A stretch of 64,000 bases of DNA from Hydromonas duriensis (lineage in GTDB: Bacteria > Pseudomonadota > Gammaproteobacteria > Burkholderiales > Burkholderiaceae). Every line of letters starts with the position of its first letter. Positions within the stretch are counted from its first letter, which is position 1. The translations under genes were made by a program, and so were the position numbers. Below, one piece after another: positions 1 to 9,322 of the stretch. The stretch spans positions 45,282 through 109,281 of the forward strand of contig NZ_SNZE01000008.1 in NCBI RefSeq assembly GCF_004363775.1, read 5' to 3'. A model generated the notes under the pieces. It did no database searches and was not told the DNA's origin. It saw only the letters and a program-made list of their open reading frames with translations.

Positions 1-13
1 TGTCCTGTCCATT

Positions 14-790
14 ATGTCCGACTTTACTATCGCCACTTGGAACGTCAATTCACTTAAGGTTCGCTTACCACAAGTGCTGGATTATATGGCAAATAATCCC
101 GTTGACGTTTTATGCTTACAAGAAACCAAACTCGATGACGAGGCTTTTCCACGGCAAGCCTTTTCTGATGCGGGCTTACATGTTTGTTTTACAGGTCAAA
201 AAACGTATAACGGCGTGGCTATCATTAGCCGTACAGAACAAACAAACGTGCAAAAAAACATACCGCACTTTGAAGATGCTCAACAGCGTCTTATCAGTGC
301 CACCATTCAAGGCATTCGCATCATTTGCGCATACATGGTGAACGGTCAAGACTTGGATTCAGATAAATTCGTTTACAAAATGAATTGGTTAACCGCATTA
401 CACGAATACCTAGGCTCAGAACTCAAGCAACACAACCAACTTGCCCTGCTGGGTGACTTTAACATTGCCCCTGACGACCGTGACGTTCACGATCCCGCAA
501 AGTGGCTTGGCGGCAATTTAGTCTCCCCGCAAGAGCGTGGTTTCTTTCAAGGATTTCTTGACTTGGGTTTGAGTGATGCATTTCGCTTATTTGAACAAAC
601 TGAAAAAAGTTACTCGTGGTGGGATTATCGTCAAGGCGGTTTTCGCCGCAATGCGGGACTTCGCATTGACCATATTTTATTATCGAAAGCATTGGCTGAA
701 CGTTGCACAAGTTGTGTGATTGACAAAATACCGCGCCAACACGAGCAACCGTCCGACCACACCCCCGTGTTAGCGACCATTCATGTTTAG
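14..790 (+). CDS. xthA: Exodeoxyribonuclease III (AP endonuclease)
   Basis: This is a 258-residue enzyme of the exonuclease III / APE1 family, which nicks DNA at abasic sites and degrades one strand of duplex DNA from 3' ends during base-excision repair in the cytoplasm. The sequence shows the family landmarks in order: TWNVNSL at the N terminus (Asn10/Asn12), the metal-binding Glu in LCLQETKL (Glu37), GDFNIAP near the middle and the terminal SDHTPV motif (Asp248, His249). Length is normal for the family. The chosen ATG gives the usual N terminus; only 13 bases precede it in the window, so no ribosome-binding site can be judged. Two lipoprotein genes follow on the same strand, the first 12 bases downstream, so they may be co-transcribed. 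Confidence 0.96.
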   Translation: MSDFTIATWNVNSLKVRLPQVLDYMANNPVDVLCLQETKLDDEAFPRQAFSDAGLHVCFTGQKTYNGVAIISRTEQTNVQKNIPHFEDAQQRLISATIQGIRIICAYMVNGQDLDSDKFVYKMNWLTALHEYLGSELKQHNQLALLGDFNIAPDDRDVHDPAKWLGGNLVSPQERGFFQGFLDLGLSDAFRLFEQTEKSYSWWDYRQGGFRRNAGLRIDHILLSKALAERCTSCVIDKIPRQHEQPSDHTPVLATIHV

Positions 791-802
791 AAAGAAGATA
801 CT

Positions 803-1321
803 ATGGTTCGAATGCAATCGTATATTTCAAAATTTTTTTTATTATTGCTCACGATGGCATTGGTCGCTTGCGGCAGTACCAGTGGTGGCCGTAAAGGTGG
901 GCACGGTGGTTACACAAAACCACCTTTAGTTGTGAAGGTAGGGGCTGGGCCGAATCGTGCCCTCGCTGTACAAGCCATGAAATATCTTGGTACACCTTAC
1001 CATTTTGGCGGTTCATCTCCCGCTGAGGGGTTTGATTGCTCTGGTCTTGTCCAATGGAGTGGCAAACAAAGTTTAGGCATCAATCTGCCTCGCACGACAA
1101 CTCAACAAAGCGTATTTGGCGAAGAGTTACGTTACGAACAACTACAAGCAGGTGATTTGGTGTTTTTTAATACCAGTGGTCAACCAAACTCGCATGTAGG
1201 CATTTACTTGGGGAACACTTTCTTTGTACACGCCCCTTCGTCTGGTGGCGTCGTGCGCGTAGAAAGTTTAAACAACCCCTATTGGCAACCCCGTATCAAT
1301 CTCGCACGCCGCATTAGATAA
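803..1321 (+). CDS. NlpC/P60-family lipoprotein, putative cell-wall endopeptidase
   Basis: This 172-residue protein has a lipoprotein signal peptide with lipobox LVAC (Cys23), a Gly-rich linker and a C-terminal NlpC/P60 domain. The catalytic Cys is in GFDCSGLVQW (Cys79), followed by His131 in NSHVGIYLG and a polar residue position around His143 in FVHAPSSGG, as in Spr/MepS-type gamma-D-glutamyl-diaminopimelate peptidases. It probably acts in the periplasm on peptidoglycan cross-link peptides while anchored to the outer membrane. The start at 803 lies five or six bases after the purine-rich AAAGAAG; the in-frame ATG at 812 is a poorer fit. Exact substrate bond is inferred from the family. Confidence 0.9.
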   Translation: MVRMQSYISKFFLLLLTMALVACGSTSGGRKGGHGGYTKPPLVVKVGAGPNRALAVQAMKYLGTPYHFGGSSPAEGFDCSGLVQWSGKQSLGINLPRTTTQQSVFGEELRYEQLQAGDLVFFNTSGQPNSHVGIYLGNTFFVHAPSSGGVVRVESLNNPYWQPRINLARRIR

Positions 1322-1343
1322 AAACTTTTTGGAGTCTTCACCC

Positions 1344-1793
1344 ATGAAAAAACTCACTTTGCTCATCATGCCGATATTTTTAGCGGCTTGTGCCAGCACG
1401 ACAGGCATTTCACCCCAAGCCACCATGCGTTTAGGCAAAATCACAGAAAAACAAACCTCAACTCAACCTGTCTATCAAGGCAACCGCCTTCCTATTGACG
1501 TGGGTTTTGGTTTTGGTGGCGGTGGCGACCATATCGGCTGGGGCATCAATATGGGGCTCAACCAAATATTTGCCCTCAGTGATAGCTATCGGAATGAAAC
1601 CATCTACCAGTACAAAGTTGAAGTAGCCAAGAACGATTTTTTACTCATTCGAAGTAATCAAAACCTCAGTCCTGACCAATGTGTCACGGTGTATGAGCTA
1701 CCTAATAATGGCGACTATCCAAAAATCGCTGGCAACTTGGACTGCAAACTGCCCGCTGCACCCATTGCGGCGGCACCCGCTACAATAAAGTAA
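1344..1793 (+). CDS. Hypothetical lipoprotein
   Basis: This 149-residue product starts at the ATG at 1344, which sits nine bases after a GGAG box; a TTG further upstream in frame has no such support. It has a clear lipoprotein signal with lipobox LAAC (Cys16). The mature part contains a Gly-rich stretch (GFGFGGGGDHIGWG) and two further cysteines (in DQCVTVY and LDCKLP) that could form a periplasmic disulfide. The C terminus is Ala/Pro-rich. I do not recognise the family. It lies 22 bases after the NlpC/P60 lipoprotein and is followed by a strong terminator, so it closes a short transcription unit. Confidence 0.75.
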   Translation: MKKLTLLIMPIFLAACASTTGISPQATMRLGKITEKQTSTQPVYQGNRLPIDVGFGFGGGGDHIGWGINMGLNQIFALSDSYRNETIYQYKVEVAKNDFLLIRSNQNLSPDQCVTVYELPNNGDYPKIAGNLDCKLPAAPIAAAPATIK

Positions 1794-1810
1794 TGACATA
1801 GAAAGCAACA

Positions 1811-1836
1811 AACGCATCAATTTTGATGCGTTTTTT
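1811..1836 (+). terminator. Rho-independent terminator after the lipoprotein gene
   Basis: A perfect 10-bp inverted repeat (AACGCATCAA / TTGATGCGTT, 1811-1820 and 1823-1832) runs into six T residues at 1831-1836. It separates the lipoprotein gene from msrB. Confidence 0.85.
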
Positions 1837-1873
1837 ATATCTAAACAGCATCAGCCCAACACGAGGTTTATGT

Positions 1874-2422
1874 ATGTCCACTGCCATATCACGCCGTCAA
1901 TTCGTCTCAATGATGGGTTTGGGTACGCTATCTTTATTGCTCTCAAACACAAAAGCCTTGGCAAGGTCAATAGAAACTCGCATTGTCGAGGTTTCAAACA
2001 ATGGACAATTAAGACCGCCACAACTTGTCAATAAAATCATTAAAACCGCAGCCGAATGGCGAGCACAACTTTCGCCCACGGTTTATCACATTACCCGCGA
2101 AGCAGGCACAGAAACGGCCTACACAGGACGCTATTGGAATGAACACACATCTGGCATATATCGCTGCGTATGTTGCAATACCGCGCTATTTAACTCAAAG
2201 ACCAAATTTGATTCACGCACGGGTTGGCCCAGTTTTTACGCGCCGATTGCTCCTGAAAATGTGCAAGAAAAATCAGACCGCAGTCTTGGCATGAGCCGTA
2301 TCGAAGTGAATTGCAGCCGTTGTGACGCCCATCTTGGGCATGTGTTTGATGATGGCCCAGAGCCAACGGGATTGCGTTACTGCATCAACTCGGCAGCGTT
2401 GTTGCTCAAACCCTTCGTTTAA
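1874..2422 (+). CDS. msrB: Peptide-methionine (R)-S-oxide reductase MsrB, Tat-exported
   Basis: This 182-residue MsrB reduces the R-epimer of methionine sulfoxide in proteins. The start at 1874 lies seven bases after GAGG. The N terminus carries a twin-arginine signal (SRRQF at residues 6-10, hydrophobic segment to about residue 26, Ala-x-Ala-like cleavage near residue 30), so the enzyme is probably exported folded to the periplasm. The catalytic domain has the two structural zinc pairs (Cys98/Cys101 and Cys147/Cys150) and the catalytic Cys170 in RYCINS. msrA follows about 100 bases downstream, so the pair probably acts together. How reducing power reaches it in the periplasm is not shown by any gene here. 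Confidence 0.93.
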   Translation: MSTAISRRQFVSMMGLGTLSLLLSNTKALARSIETRIVEVSNNGQLRPPQLVNKIIKTAAEWRAQLSPTVYHITREAGTETAYTGRYWNEHTSGIYRCVCCNTALFNSKTKFDSRTGWPSFYAPIAPENVQEKSDRSLGMSRIEVNCSRCDAHLGHVFDDGPEPTGLRYCINSAALLLKPFV

Positions 2423-2454
2423 TCCACTATTCAACCAACTCAAGGCCAACCCGC

Positions 2455-2528
2455 ATAAATCTGAAAACAACATCAAGCGGCTTATTCATTAGCATCCTTT
2501 TGCTTGCCCAGCCCAGCCACGCCACGCC
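2455..2528 (+). other. Out-of-frame signal-peptide-like sequence with 5-bp tandem repeats before msrA
   Basis: Read from CTG at 2461, the frame one step off msrA encodes a lysine, a hydrophobic run (LFISILLLA) and AQPSHA, which resembles a Sec signal peptide and cleavage site; the frame stops soon after entering msrA. The junction is a 5-mer array, cccag twice (2507-2516) then ccacg twice (2517-2526). Removing any one 5-bp unit would join this frame to msrA. No ATG, GTG or TTG opens this frame nearby, so it may be a decayed leader. Confidence 0.35.
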
Positions 2529-3113
2529 ATGGTCATTCCCAACCCACAACTGGACGAATCATTGAGCAAAACACCGCACATCCAAAAAGCTGTATTTGCG
2601 GGCGGTTGCTTTTGGGGGGTACAAGCTGTTTTTCAGCATGTCAAAGGCGTGACTCTTGTCGTGTCAGGCTATTCTGGCGGAAAAGCCAATCAAGCGGATT
2701 ACTCAAGTGTCAGCTCGGGCACATCTGGGCATGCCGAGTCTGTGGAAATCACATACGACACCAGCATCATCACATATGGTCAATTATTGAAAGTATTTTT
2801 TTCAGTCGCGCATAACCCAACGGAGTTGAACCGCCAAGGCCCTGATACAGGCACACAATACCGTTCTGGTGTTTTTTATATCACGCCTGAGCAACAACGC
2901 ATCACTCAAGCCTATATTCAACAATTACAAAAAAGCCGCATATTCAAACAAGACATTGTGACGCAAAGCGTACCCTTGACTCATTTTTATGCGGCCGAAA
3001 ACTACCATCAAAATTATTTTAAAAACCATCCAGATTCGGCATACATCATCAAATTTGATGCGCCGAAACTGGTGGATTTAAAACAGTCGTATCCAGAGCT
3101 GTATTTACCTTAA
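2529..3113 (+). CDS. msrA: Peptide-methionine (S)-S-oxide reductase MsrA
   Basis: This 194-residue MsrA reduces the S-epimer of methionine sulfoxide and complements MsrB just upstream. The catalytic Cys27 lies in the signature GGCFWG, and the C-terminal part keeps AENYHQNYF of the family. The annotated ATG has no recognisable ribosome-binding site; the preceding sequence is C-rich repeats. A signal-peptide-like reading frame ends out of phase just before it (see the separate entry), so the true N terminus and cellular location are uncertain: as drawn the enzyme is cytoplasmic, while its partner MsrB is exported. The stop is only five bases from the stop of the convergent outer-membrane channel gene. 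Confidence 0.92.
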   Translation: MVIPNPQLDESLSKTPHIQKAVFAGGCFWGVQAVFQHVKGVTLVVSGYSGGKANQADYSSVSSGTSGHAESVEITYDTSIITYGQLLKVFFSVAHNPTELNRQGPDTGTQYRSGVFYITPEQQRITQAYIQQLQKSRIFKQDIVTQSVPLTHFYAAENYHQNYFKNHPDSAYIIKFDAPKLVDLKQSYPELYLP

Positions 3114-3118
3114 ATAAC

Positions 3119-4555
3119 TCAATTGGCCTGCCAACCACCGCCAAGGGCTTTGTACAAATCCACTTGGGCATTTAATTGTGACAGTTGGATATTAATCAAA
3201 GCCAACTGAGCGGCGTAAGCGTTACGCTCTGCATCCAACACTTCAAAATAGCCCGAATAACCTTCTGAATAGCGCAAGTTGACCAATTTCAAGGCTTCTT
3301 GCGCCGCATCGCGTTGTTGACGGGCGGATTGCGCTTGTTGTTTCATGCTCGTTTGCGAATTTAAGCCGTCGTACACGTCTTTAAACGCCTCTTGAATCGA
3401 CTTTTGATACGACGCAAGGGCTTGCTGTTGACGGGCATTGGCGATTTTGACCTGCGCTTGGGTAGAACCAAAATTAAAAATGGGCGCGGCCACATTGCCC
3501 ACAAAAGACCAAGCGGCGGCGGGGCCTGAAAACAGGCGGCTCAACTCTAAACTCTGACTGCCTAAATTCCCACTCAACGAAATGCTGGGAAAATAAGCCG
3601 CACGTGCCACCCCAATATTTGCATTCGCCGCAATCAACTGCTGTTCTGCGCTTGCCACATCGGCACGGCGCAATAATAAATTGGAAGGTAAATCAATTGG
3701 CTCATCCAATTTAACAAGGCTAAGTTGCTCAATCGTGGCTCCACGCGGTTTACTGTCCAACAAAACGCGCGGCGAGCGGCCGAGTAAAATCCCCAGTGCC
3801 GTTTCGGTTTTTTGAATCGCTAAAGCCTGCTGTTGAGCAGAAAGCTGTGCGCTGGCTAATTCTGATTCAGCCTGTGCGACCTCTAATTTCGACAGATAGC
3901 CTTCTTCAAAACGTCGACGTTGTAACTGTAAACTTTGTTCACGTGTTTTCACTGTTTCATTGCTCACAAGCAACGAGGCGTCATACGCACGCAATTGAAA
4001 ATAAGTTTGCGCCACCAATGCGGTTAAACTCAGTTGAGCGGCATCTCGCGCGTAGCGGCTGGCTAAGAAACCCGCTCGCCCTGCTTCATTGGCACGACGC
4101 AATTTTCCCCAAATATCCAGCTCCCATGACAAAGTCGCTCCAACCGAATAAGCATTGGCGGTTGAAGTTGAACCATACACTTCATCAGAAGTATTGCCTC
4201 GTTGAGCCGTGTTGCTGGTCGAGAGCGAGGGCAACAATCCGTTACGAGCAATGCGGGCTTGCGCCGCCGCCTCATCAACGGCCGCACTGGCTTTGATGAG
4301 GTCTTGGTTTTCTGCCAAAGCCTCCTCTTCCATTTGATTCAACACATCATCGTTGAAAGACGTCCACCACTTGGATGAAACGGCTTTGACCTGCTCGGGC
4401 AAGGCGGTGTCAATGTGCGCAGCATTTGGATATATTTCAGGCAAATCAGTCGGTGGGCGTTGGTAATCAGGACCAATCGCACAGCCTGACAAAGTCAAGC
4501 TCACCCAAAACGCCGCATGGCTGACTTTGCATACATGTCGTGAAAGTTTAGGCAT
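3119..4555 (-). CDS. oprM: RND efflux outer-membrane channel lipoprotein (OprM/NodT family)
   Basis: This 478-residue TolC-superfamily protein forms the outer-membrane exit duct of the tripartite pump encoded immediately upstream. It has a lipoprotein signal with lipobox LSGC (Cys25), followed by IGPDYQRP, the typical start of mature OprM/NodT proteins, and two internally related helical halves with repeated ALxxYQ/LRYxEG-type segments. Its ATG overlaps the end of the pump gene by eight bases, which indicates translational coupling. The symbol is by similarity; substrate range cannot be read from the sequence. Confidence 0.93.
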   Translation of the reverse strand: MPKLSRHVCKVSHAAFWVSLTLSGCAIGPDYQRPPTDLPEIYPNAAHIDTALPEQVKAVSSKWWTSFNDDVLNQMEEEALAENQDLIKASAAVDEAAAQARIARNGLLPSLSTSNTAQRGNTSDEVYGSTSTANAYSVGATLSWELDIWGKLRRANEAGRAGFLASRYARDAAQLSLTALVAQTYFQLRAYDASLLVSNETVKTREQSLQLQRRRFEEGYLSKLEVAQAESELASAQLSAQQQALAIQKTETALGILLGRSPRVLLDSKPRGATIEQLSLVKLDEPIDLPSNLLLRRADVASAEQQLIAANANIGVARAAYFPSISLSGNLGSQSLELSRLFSGPAAAWSFVGNVAAPIFNFGSTQAQVKIANARQQQALASYQKSIQEAFKDVYDGLNSQTSMKQQAQSARQQRDAAQEALKLVNLRYSEGYSGYFEVLDAERNAYAAQLALINIQLSQLNAQVDLYKALGGGWQAN

Positions 4556-7500
4556 GATGCACCTCGTTGTCCATTTTATTTTTATTAAAACGTGCTTTCA
4601 CATTGTCGGTCATTTGCATCACGACAATGTAAAACATTGGAATCACAAAAGTTGCCAAAAACGTTGCGGCCAACATCCCGCCAATCACGCCCGTACCAAT
4701 CGAGTGACGACTGGCCGCGCCCGCTCCTGTTGAAATCGCCAAAGGTACACAACCGAGCATAAATGCCAAAGAGGTCATCACAATCGGACGGAAACGCAGT
4801 TTCGCAGCTTGCACCGCAGCTTCGGTATAGCTTAAGCCCTCTTCACGTTTCATCAAGGCAAATTCGACAATCAAAATGGCATTTTTTGCCGCCAAGCCAA
4901 TCAGCGTAATTAAAGCCACTTGAAAGTAAACGTCGTTTGCTAAACCGCGTAACCAGTTTGCCAAAATCGCGCCAAAAATAGCAAAAGGTACAGCTAATAA
5001 CACCACCACGGGCAAAGTCCATTTATTGTACAAAGCGGCCAAAATCAAAAAGACAATGATGAGTGCAAAACCATATACCTGCACCGACGAACCCGATGCG
5101 CTTTGTTCTTGGAATGCAGAGCCCGACCATGCCAACGTGTAATCGCCACCGAGCACTTGTTTCGAGGCTTCTTCCATGGCTTTAATTGCCTGCCCCGAGC
5201 TATAACCTGGGGCTGGGCTACCCGACACTTTAGCGGCACTTAATGCGTTAAATCGAGTTTGAATCTCAGGCCCTGTGGTTTGCTTGACATGCAATAAAGC
5301 CGACAATGGAATCATATCGCCCGCATTGGAGCGAACAAAGACAGAGTTTAACTTTGACACATCGTCTCGGAAATTGGCTTCCGATTGTAATTGCACACGG
5401 AAAGAACGACCCAAATAGTTAAAGTCATTGACATACAAAGCACCAAAAGTGGCTTGCATGGCCGCAAATACACTGTTGACAGGCACACCCAATGTACGTG
5501 CTTTTTCACGATCCAACTGCACATCAATCTGCGGCACACTTGTGCTGTAATCACTGCGCACTTGCATCAACTCGGGGCGTTGACGAGCCGCCGCGACCAA
5601 TTCATTGGCCTTAGCAGCCAGTTCAGCCGATGTAGAGCCATTGCGCGTTTGCACATAGCCCTCAAAACCACCCGTGTTGGACATCCCAGAAATCGGTGGA
5701 GGATTGGCCGCAATCACAAAACCGTCTGTGACCATGCCCATCGCCATGCCTGTGAACGTTCCTACAATTGACTGAGCGGCATCTTCTTGTGAGGTGCGCT
5801 CCGACCAATCTTTCATCGGCATGAAAAAAGTTGTTGAGTTGGTTTTATTAGAACCACTGAACAAGTCAAAACCATTAATGACAAACACATCTTGTTTGGC
5901 TGTAAAAGTATTGGCAATGCTTTCAATCTGTTTACCAACCACTTGCGTGCGTTGCAATGACGCACCATCTGGCAAAATACCAACACCCAAGATATAACCT
6001 TGGTCTTCGTCAGGCGCAAGACTCGATGGCACAATACGGAACAAGCCCAAAGTGACGACAATCAGTCCAAGAAATACCAAACCACCCACCAATGCTCGCT
6101 TAATGAAAAACGCCACGCCATTGCTGTATCGCTTGGTCAGACGATCAAAAAATTGATTAAACCATTTGAAAAAACGGTTCGGTTCATGATGTGTAGGCTT
6201 GAGCATCATAATGCACAAAGCAGGCGTTAAGGTCAGTGCAACTAAACCCGAAATCGTCACTGAGACAGCAATCGTAATCGCAAATTGCTTATACATTTCG
6301 CCCGCAATTCCGCCCAAAAATGCAACTGGAACGAATACCGCGCACAGCACCAAGACAATCGCAACCACTGGCCCGCTCACCTCTTGCATCGCCAAGCGTG
6401 TGGAATCAACCACGGACATTTTGGTTTCTTGCATGATGCGCTCAACGTTCTCGAGCACCACAATCGCATCATCGACCACAATACCAATCGCCAACACCAT
6501 GCCAAATAAGGTCAAAGTGTTAATAGAGAACCCTAATAAATACATGCCCGCAAAAGTACCAATAATCGACACAGGTACAGCCAAGCAAGGAATTAAAGTC
6601 GCGCGCCAGTTTTGCAAGAACAAAAATACCACGGCGAACACCAAAATCATCGCTTCAACAAAAGTGTGAACCACTTCATCAATCGACTGGCTGACAAAAC
6701 GCGTGGTGTCATATGGAATGGTTTGTTTCAAGCCAGCTGGAAATTTGGCTTCCAAACGTTTCATGGTCGCTTCAACCGCTTTACCCGTATCCAACTGATT
6801 GGCACCTGGAGCCAAGAAAATCCCAATTGGAACAGTTGCTTGCCCGTTCAAAGTCGCCGTCACATCGTAATTTTGTGAACCCAACTCAACACGCGCCACA
6901 TCTTTTAAACGCAAAACCGAACCATCAGAGTCACTGCGCAAAATAATGTTTTCAAACTGCTCAACCGTTTCTAAACGACCTTGGGTACTGATGGTATACG
7001 TGAACTCCGTTGCTTTATCCATCGGTTCAGCACCCACTTTACCCGCTGAAAACTGAGCATTCTGTTCACTGATGGCATTTTCCACATCCGTCGGCGTCAA
7101 TTTCAATTGCGCCAGTTTGTCAGGATTCAGCCAAACTCGCATTGAGTAGTCTTTAGCCACAAAATTTAGGACACTGCCCACGCCTGGAATACGGCGCAAT
7201 TCGTCAATCACATTGACCAACGCATAGTTACTGATGGCCACTTGATCCATTGAATTGTCAGGAGACGACAGGGCAATCACTTGCAAAAAGGCAGACGATT
7301 GTTTGTCGACCGACACGCCATATTGACGAACTTCCGCAGGCAACTTGGCCAACGCGGCTTGCACTCGATTGTTGACGTTAATGGTCGCTTGGTCGGCATC
7401 CGTGCCAATTTTAAAGGTCACAGTGATACTCGCAGCACCCGAGCCTGAGCTGGTCGAGCTCATATAAATCATATCGTCAACGCCGTTAATCGACTGCTCC

Positions 7501-7694
7501 AGCGGCGAAGCGACGGTATCGGCAATCACTTCTGCCGAAGCGCCCGGATAAGTCGCGGTCACTTGAACCTGCGGTGGTACGATTTGTGGGTATTGTTCAA
7601 TCGGTAAAGCGCGCATTGCCACCAAACCCGATAAAGTAATCAGCAATGATAAAACAATGGCAAAAACAGGACGTTTAATGAAAAAATCAGCCAT
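4548..7694 (-). CDS. acrB: RND multidrug efflux pump, inner-membrane transporter (AcrB/MexB type, HAE1)
   Basis: At 1048 residues this is a full-length hydrophobe/amphiphile efflux RND transporter. It begins with the conserved [12 protein letters not shown] and contains the proton-relay aspartates in [14 protein letters not shown] (transmembrane helix 4), the [17 protein letters not shown] segment and the C-terminal [12 protein letters not shown] motif. It exports hydrophobic compounds, such as drugs or dyes, by proton antiport. The start lies behind AAGGAG and three bases after the adaptor gene stop. Gene order adaptor-pump-channel is typical of MexAB-OprM systems. The exact orthologue cannot be decided by eye. 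Confidence 0.95.
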   Translation of the reverse strand: MADFFIKRPVFAIVLSLLITLSGLVAMRALPIEQYPQIVPPQVQVTATYPGASAEVIADTVASPLEQSINGVDDMIYMSSTSSGSGAASITVTFKIGTDADQATINVNNRVQAALAKLPAEVRQYGVSVDKQSSAFLQVIALSSPDNSMDQVAISNYALVNVIDELRRIPGVGSVLNFVAKDYSMRVWLNPDKLAQLKLTPTDVENAISEQNAQFSAGKVGAEPMDKATEFTYTISTQGRLETVEQFENIILRSDSDGSVLRLKDVARVELGSQNYDVTATLNGQATVPIGIFLAPGANQLDTGKAVEATMKRLEAKFPAGLKQTIPYDTTRFVSQSIDEVVHTFVEAMILVFAVVFLFLQNWRATLIPCLAVPVSIIGTFAGMYLLGFSINTLTLFGMVLAIGIVVDDAIVVLENVERIMQETKMSVVDSTRLAMQEVSGPVVAIVLVLCAVFVPVAFLGGIAGEMYKQFAITIAVSVTISGLVALTLTPALCIMMLKPTHHEPNRFFKWFNQFFDRLTKRYSNGVAFFIKRALVGGLVFLGLIVVTLGLFRIVPSSLAPDEDQGYILGVGILPDGASLQRTQVVGKQIESIANTFTAKQDVFVINGFDLFSGSNKTNSTTFFMPMKDWSERTSQEDAAQSIVGTFTGMAMGMVTDGFVIAANPPPISGMSNTGGFEGYVQTRNGSTSAELAAKANELVAAARQRPELMQVRSDYSTSVPQIDVQLDREKARTLGVPVNSVFAAMQATFGALYVNDFNYLGRSFRVQLQSEANFRDDVSKLNSVFVRSNAGDMIPLSALLHVKQTTGPEIQTRFNALSAAKVSGSPAPGYSSGQAIKAMEEASKQVLGGDYTLAWSGSAFQEQSASGSSVQVYGFALIIVFLILAALYNKWTLPVVVLLAVPFAIFGAILANWLRGLANDVYFQVALITLIGLAAKNAILIVEFALMKREEGLSYTEAAVQAAKLRFRPIVMTSLAFMLGCVPLAISTGAGAASRHSIGTGVIGGMLAATFLATFVIPMFYIVVMQMTDNVKARFNKNKMDNEVHHA

Positions 7695-7697
7695 ATT

Positions 7698-8957
7698 TTA
7701 TTTCTCCTTGGCTGCAGGTGCGGCACTGTCAGCTGTCGGTGCGCCTTCAGCGCCTTCCTTGGCTGGCGCTGCTGCGGGTGACGCCGCTTGTGCCAACGAC
7801 TGGTAAAATTCTTCTAAAGTCACCATCATGGGCTTGACTTTAGATTTTGGTGGCAATTGCGGTAACTTGATGAGATTATCCAAAATCACACGGTCACCCG
7901 CTTGCAAGCCCTTGGTCACAATGACATTCGTTCCAATGTTATCGCCCGTGGTCACAGGGCGTGGTTCAAATGTGTTCTCTGCAGTCAAAACCCAAACGGA
8001 TTTACCTTGAATGCCTGAAGAAATGGCGCGTTGTGGCACGATAATCGCATCATTGCGCATCGCGCCTCGTAATGAAACTCGTACAAATGAACCAGGCAAT
8101 AAATCCATGGTCGGATTGTCAAACACCGCACGCGCACGCACCGTACCTGTTGTTGCACTGATAATCTTATCTGTAAAGTTGATGCGTCCCAATGTCGGAT
8201 ACTCTGTTCCGTCAGGCAGCGTTAACGCCACTTGTAAGCCAGCGGGCGTAGGCGAAGTGACCTCACCACTTCGTGTGGCGTTGCGCAGTTTGGCTAAGTC
8301 GCCATCAGAAAATGAAAAATTCACGTAAATCGGATTGATGACTGAAATTTTGGTCAAAATTTCTTGCGGGCTCACCAAACTACCGACTGAACGCGTTTCG
8401 CTGCTGGTATAACCCGAAATCGGCGCACGAATCACACCGTAATCAACGTTTAATTTGCTGTTTTCGGATTGTGCGACGGCTGCATCATAAGCGGCTTTTG
8501 CGGTATTAAGAGTGGCTTTTGCATCGTCGCCATCACGACGGCTCAACGCATTTTGCTTCACTAAAGCCGAGACCCGTTTTTCATTGGTTTGCGCTTGCTC
8601 AAGCAAGGCTTTTTGGCTGGCGACATTTGCCATTGCTGACTTGTAGGCTTGTTGGGCTGAATCTGTTTCTAATGTGAATAAAACCGTGCCTTTTTTGACG
8701 TAGGCCCCTTCTGTGTAGTTTTTCTTTTCAAGGATACCACTGACACGCGATCGCACTTCAACTTCTGATGAACCTGCGGTCTGGCCTGGGGTTTCCAGCA
8801 AGACTGGGACACTTTGTGGTTGAATTTCGAGCACTTGAACAGGCATCTCCATATTGGGCATCTCGGCCTCTTTCTTTTGACCGCAAGCGGTCAGGCTGCT
8901 AACCAAGCAGACCGCACTGAACCACAAAATTGGGTTGCGCAACTTTTTCATTCTCAT
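7698..8957 (-). CDS. acrA: RND efflux periplasmic adaptor lipoprotein (AcrA/MexA type)
   Basis: This 419-residue membrane-fusion protein links pump and channel in the periplasm. It has a lipobox LTAC (Cys25), a split lipoyl half-motif (EVRSRVSGILEKKNYTEG and NVDYGVIRAPISGY), a coiled-coil hairpin between them and a C-terminal beta-barrel/MP domain. The tail from about residue 385 is an Ala/Pro/Glu-rich low-complexity segment. It is first in the acrA-acrB-oprM operon; its start follows AAAGGA closely, and an alternative ATG lies two codons downstream. No regulator gene adjoins, so control is presumably through a factor encoded elsewhere, acting on the upstream region described separately. Confidence 0.94.
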   Translation of the reverse strand: MRMKKLRNPILWFSAVCLVSSLTACGQKKEAEMPNMEMPVQVLEIQPQSVPVLLETPGQTAGSSEVEVRSRVSGILEKKNYTEGAYVKKGTVLFTLETDSAQQAYKSAMANVASQKALLEQAQTNEKRVSALVKQNALSRRDGDDAKATLNTAKAAYDAAVAQSENSKLNVDYGVIRAPISGYTSSETRSVGSLVSPQEILTKISVINPIYVNFSFSDGDLAKLRNATRSGEVTSPTPAGLQVALTLPDGTEYPTLGRINFTDKIISATTGTVRARAVFDNPTMDLLPGSFVRVSLRGAMRNDAIIVPQRAISSGIQGKSVWVLTAENTFEPRPVTTGDNIGTNVIVTKGLQAGDRVILDNLIKLPQLPPKSKVKPMMVTLEEFYQSLAQAASPAAAPAKEGAEGAPTADSAAPAAKEK

Positions 8958-9322
8958 TTTTCCTTTAAAACATGGGTATAGGGCTTACATGCACAAAAAA
9001 GACCATTATTCAATTTTTGAATTGTCAATCATTTTATATAATTGCTCACAAACACTCAAGGGAATTTAACAGCGTTAGGGATTTGCCAGAAGTATAGCCG
9101 CCTATTGTGTAAACATTTTTAGTAAGACAGGCTTTTATCAGGCTCATTATTATGAGTTACTAAGCGGCAAAGACTCCCATTTACAAAGCGCAATAGTAAC
9201 ATAGACAGGCCCTATCAATATTTAGTGCGTCCTAACGACTTTGCAAACTTTCGTGATGTCAATTGAACATTGCCATTCAAACCCTCATTGCAGCGTTTTT
9301 TTAGCTTAACTCATCCAAATAT
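8958..9322. other. 365-bp non-coding region upstream of the efflux operon
   Basis: No plausible gene is seen. Besides the promoter and palindrome near acrA, the region holds a small inverted repeat (CTCAT-tatt-ATGAG, 9143-9156) and an imperfect direct repeat, TAGTAA(gaCAGGC) at 9120-9132 and TAGTAA(catagaCAGGC) at 9194-9210. A TATACT box on the minus strand (9096-9091) has no good partner. The repeats suggest protein-binding sites but could be chance. Confidence 0.4.
9008..9059 (-). promoter_or_regulatory. Predicted acrA promoter with a downstream palindromic operator
   Basis: On the minus strand a TTGAGT box (9059-9054) and a TAAAAT box (9036-9031) are separated by exactly 17 bases. Just downstream, where transcription would begin, lies the perfect palindrome ATTCAA-AAA-TTGAAT (9022-9008). 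A repressor bound there could block the efflux operon. Prediction only. Confidence 0.45.

Noticed and set aside
6199..6669. Open frame of 156 codons on the plus strand inside acrB
   Set aside because: It is antisense to a highly conserved pump region and has Thr/Ile-rich composition expected of a shadow frame.
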